DNA of 64,000 nt, taken from NCBI GenBank assembly GCA_958295785.1, contig OY282377.1, forward strand, positions 5,582,896-5,646,895, read 5' to 3'. This stretch comes from an uncultured Latescibacterota bacterium (GTDB lineage Bacteria; Latescibacterota; UBA2968). Positions 63,436-64,000 of this stretch are shown in pieces (position 1 is the first letter of the stretch; each line of letters begins with the position of its first letter). The position numbers and the translations under genes are program-made. The notes below the pieces were generated by a model. That model was not told the origin of the DNA. It did no database searches and saw only the letters and a program-made list of their open reading frames with translations.

Positions 63436-64000
63436 TTATTTGATCAATGCTTCGGATATCGCGTCGTGAAATTCGGGGCGGAGGTGTTTGATCTGCGCGT
63501 TTTCGCGCGTGGGATGTACGCGGTTGGTGAGCAGGACAACGCCGAGGTCTCGGATGGGGTCTGCCCAGATCGATGTGCCGGTGAATCCGAGCGCGCCGAA
63601 GGATTGTTCGCTAAAATGGCGACCGCTTGAGCTGACGCCGGGCGAGACCGTATCCCAGCCGAGTGCCCAGGTGCTTTTGGGTGCGATATTCACCCGCGTG
63701 GTGAATTGTCGGATGCCCTGCCCGGGAAAGAGGCCCGCGCCGAGCCATGCACGCAGAAATTTTGCCAGATCCCCCGCAGTGGAAAACAGACCCGCGTGGG
63801 ATGCGATGCCGCCCATTGCAGCGGCGTTTTCATCGTGGACTTCCCCGTGTACTAGGCCATCGCGCAAATTGGTGCTGTGCTCAGTGGGGGGAATCCGATG
63901 CCTGAGATCGGGAGATGGACAGTACAATGTATCGCGCATTTCGAGCGGCTCAAAAACGCGCTGTTTGGCGAGCAAATCCAAACGACCCTCGCCAATGGTT
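63436..64000 (-). CDS. Beta-lactamase-family serine hydrolase, truncated by the window edge
   Basis: The visible 187 residues are the C-terminal part of a class C beta-lactamase-like/penicillin-binding domain: LEMRDTLYCPSPDLRHR, GLVHGEVHDENAAAMGG, HAGLFSTAGDLAKF, and FGALGFTGTSIWADP with the KTG-like H-T-G counterpart (F-T-G). The S-x-x-K nucleophile lies before the window edge. These enzymes hydrolyse peptides or esters; many are secreted. Frame open to base 64000. Confidence 0.88.
   Translation of the reverse strand, partial: TIGEGRLDLLAKQRVFEPLEMRDTLYCPSPDLRHRIPPTEHSTNLRDGLVHGEVHDENAAAMGGIASHAGLFSTAGDLAKFLRAWLGAGLFPGQGIRQFTTRVNIAPKSTWALGWDTVSPGVSSSGRHFSEQSFGALGFTGTSIWADPIRDLGVVLLTNRVHPTRENAQIKHLRPEFHDAISEALIK

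Overview
This 64 kb window comes from an uncultured Gram-negative bacterium with a moderately high GC content. The evidence for an outer membrane is direct: a predicted barrel protein ending in Phe, lipoprotein signals and periplasmic chaperone-like proteins. The mix of type I sulfatases, a phytanoyl-CoA dioxygenase, a ThuA-like protein, a Gfo/Idh/MocA oxidoreductase and a heparinase II/III-like protein next to ordinary housekeeping genes resembles genomes of the Latescibacterota/Poribacteria type. That placement is inference; there is no rRNA or marker phylogeny here to settle it.

Layout. 1-6 kb: truncated hflX; a minus-strand run with a 28-codon ORF, a DUF2227-like membrane protein and an M23/LytM protein that lacks both catalytic His; a barrel protein with a TlpA-like thioredoxin; a Gfo/Idh oxidoreductase. 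6-12 kb: an unrecognised secreted protein, a lipoprotein hydrolase with Asp at the nucleophile elbow, a 55-aa membrane protein and two tandem sulfatases. 12-29 kb: a DUF151 protein overlapping an LpoA-like protein, an orphan DNA methyltransferase, ftsY, hemB, a zinc-ribbon protein, a two-gene ABC exporter, an RNase HII-YraN fusion, hisS, aspS, a small lipoprotein and a LysM protein. 29-35 kb: the conserved phoH-PgpH-ybeY-CorC cluster, then tRNA-fMet. 35-40 kb: a methyltransferase, a glycine-rich membrane protein, nrdR, and a VOC protein with gamma-glutamyltransferase.

40-49 kb is the accessory, decaying part: a degenerate IS inside a repeat copy, a DUF3047 protein, a local family of surface-type proteins of which two are frameshifted, a sigma/anti-sigma/two-Spy-like operon and an ilvB 3-prime fragment. 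49-55 kb: a vWA-type membrane protein with a caspase-like partner, then PhyH, a hot-dog thioesterase and a ThuA-like protein. 55-58 kb: a restriction-modification pair lying exactly between tRNA-Cys and tRNA-Leu. 58-64 kb: a frameshifted heparinase-like gene, a Rpn-type nuclease gene whose 3-prime part is present three times in tandem (one copy split by an IS1595-type element), and a truncated beta-lactamase-family gene.

Intergenic DNA is unusually repeat-rich. A 460-500 bp element with inverted ends occurs four times, and there are several smaller palindromic families (GGGGTACAAC..., GGACAGGC...GCCTGTCC, GGGACACAT...ATGTGTCCC) and short tandem words. Many promoters can be read as TTGACA-like boxes 16-17 bp from a -10 box. 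The best candidates for something little described are the four-copy element, the Rpn array with its variable GIEQ repeats, and the tRNA-bracketed R-M pair with a HEAT-repeat methyltransferase.
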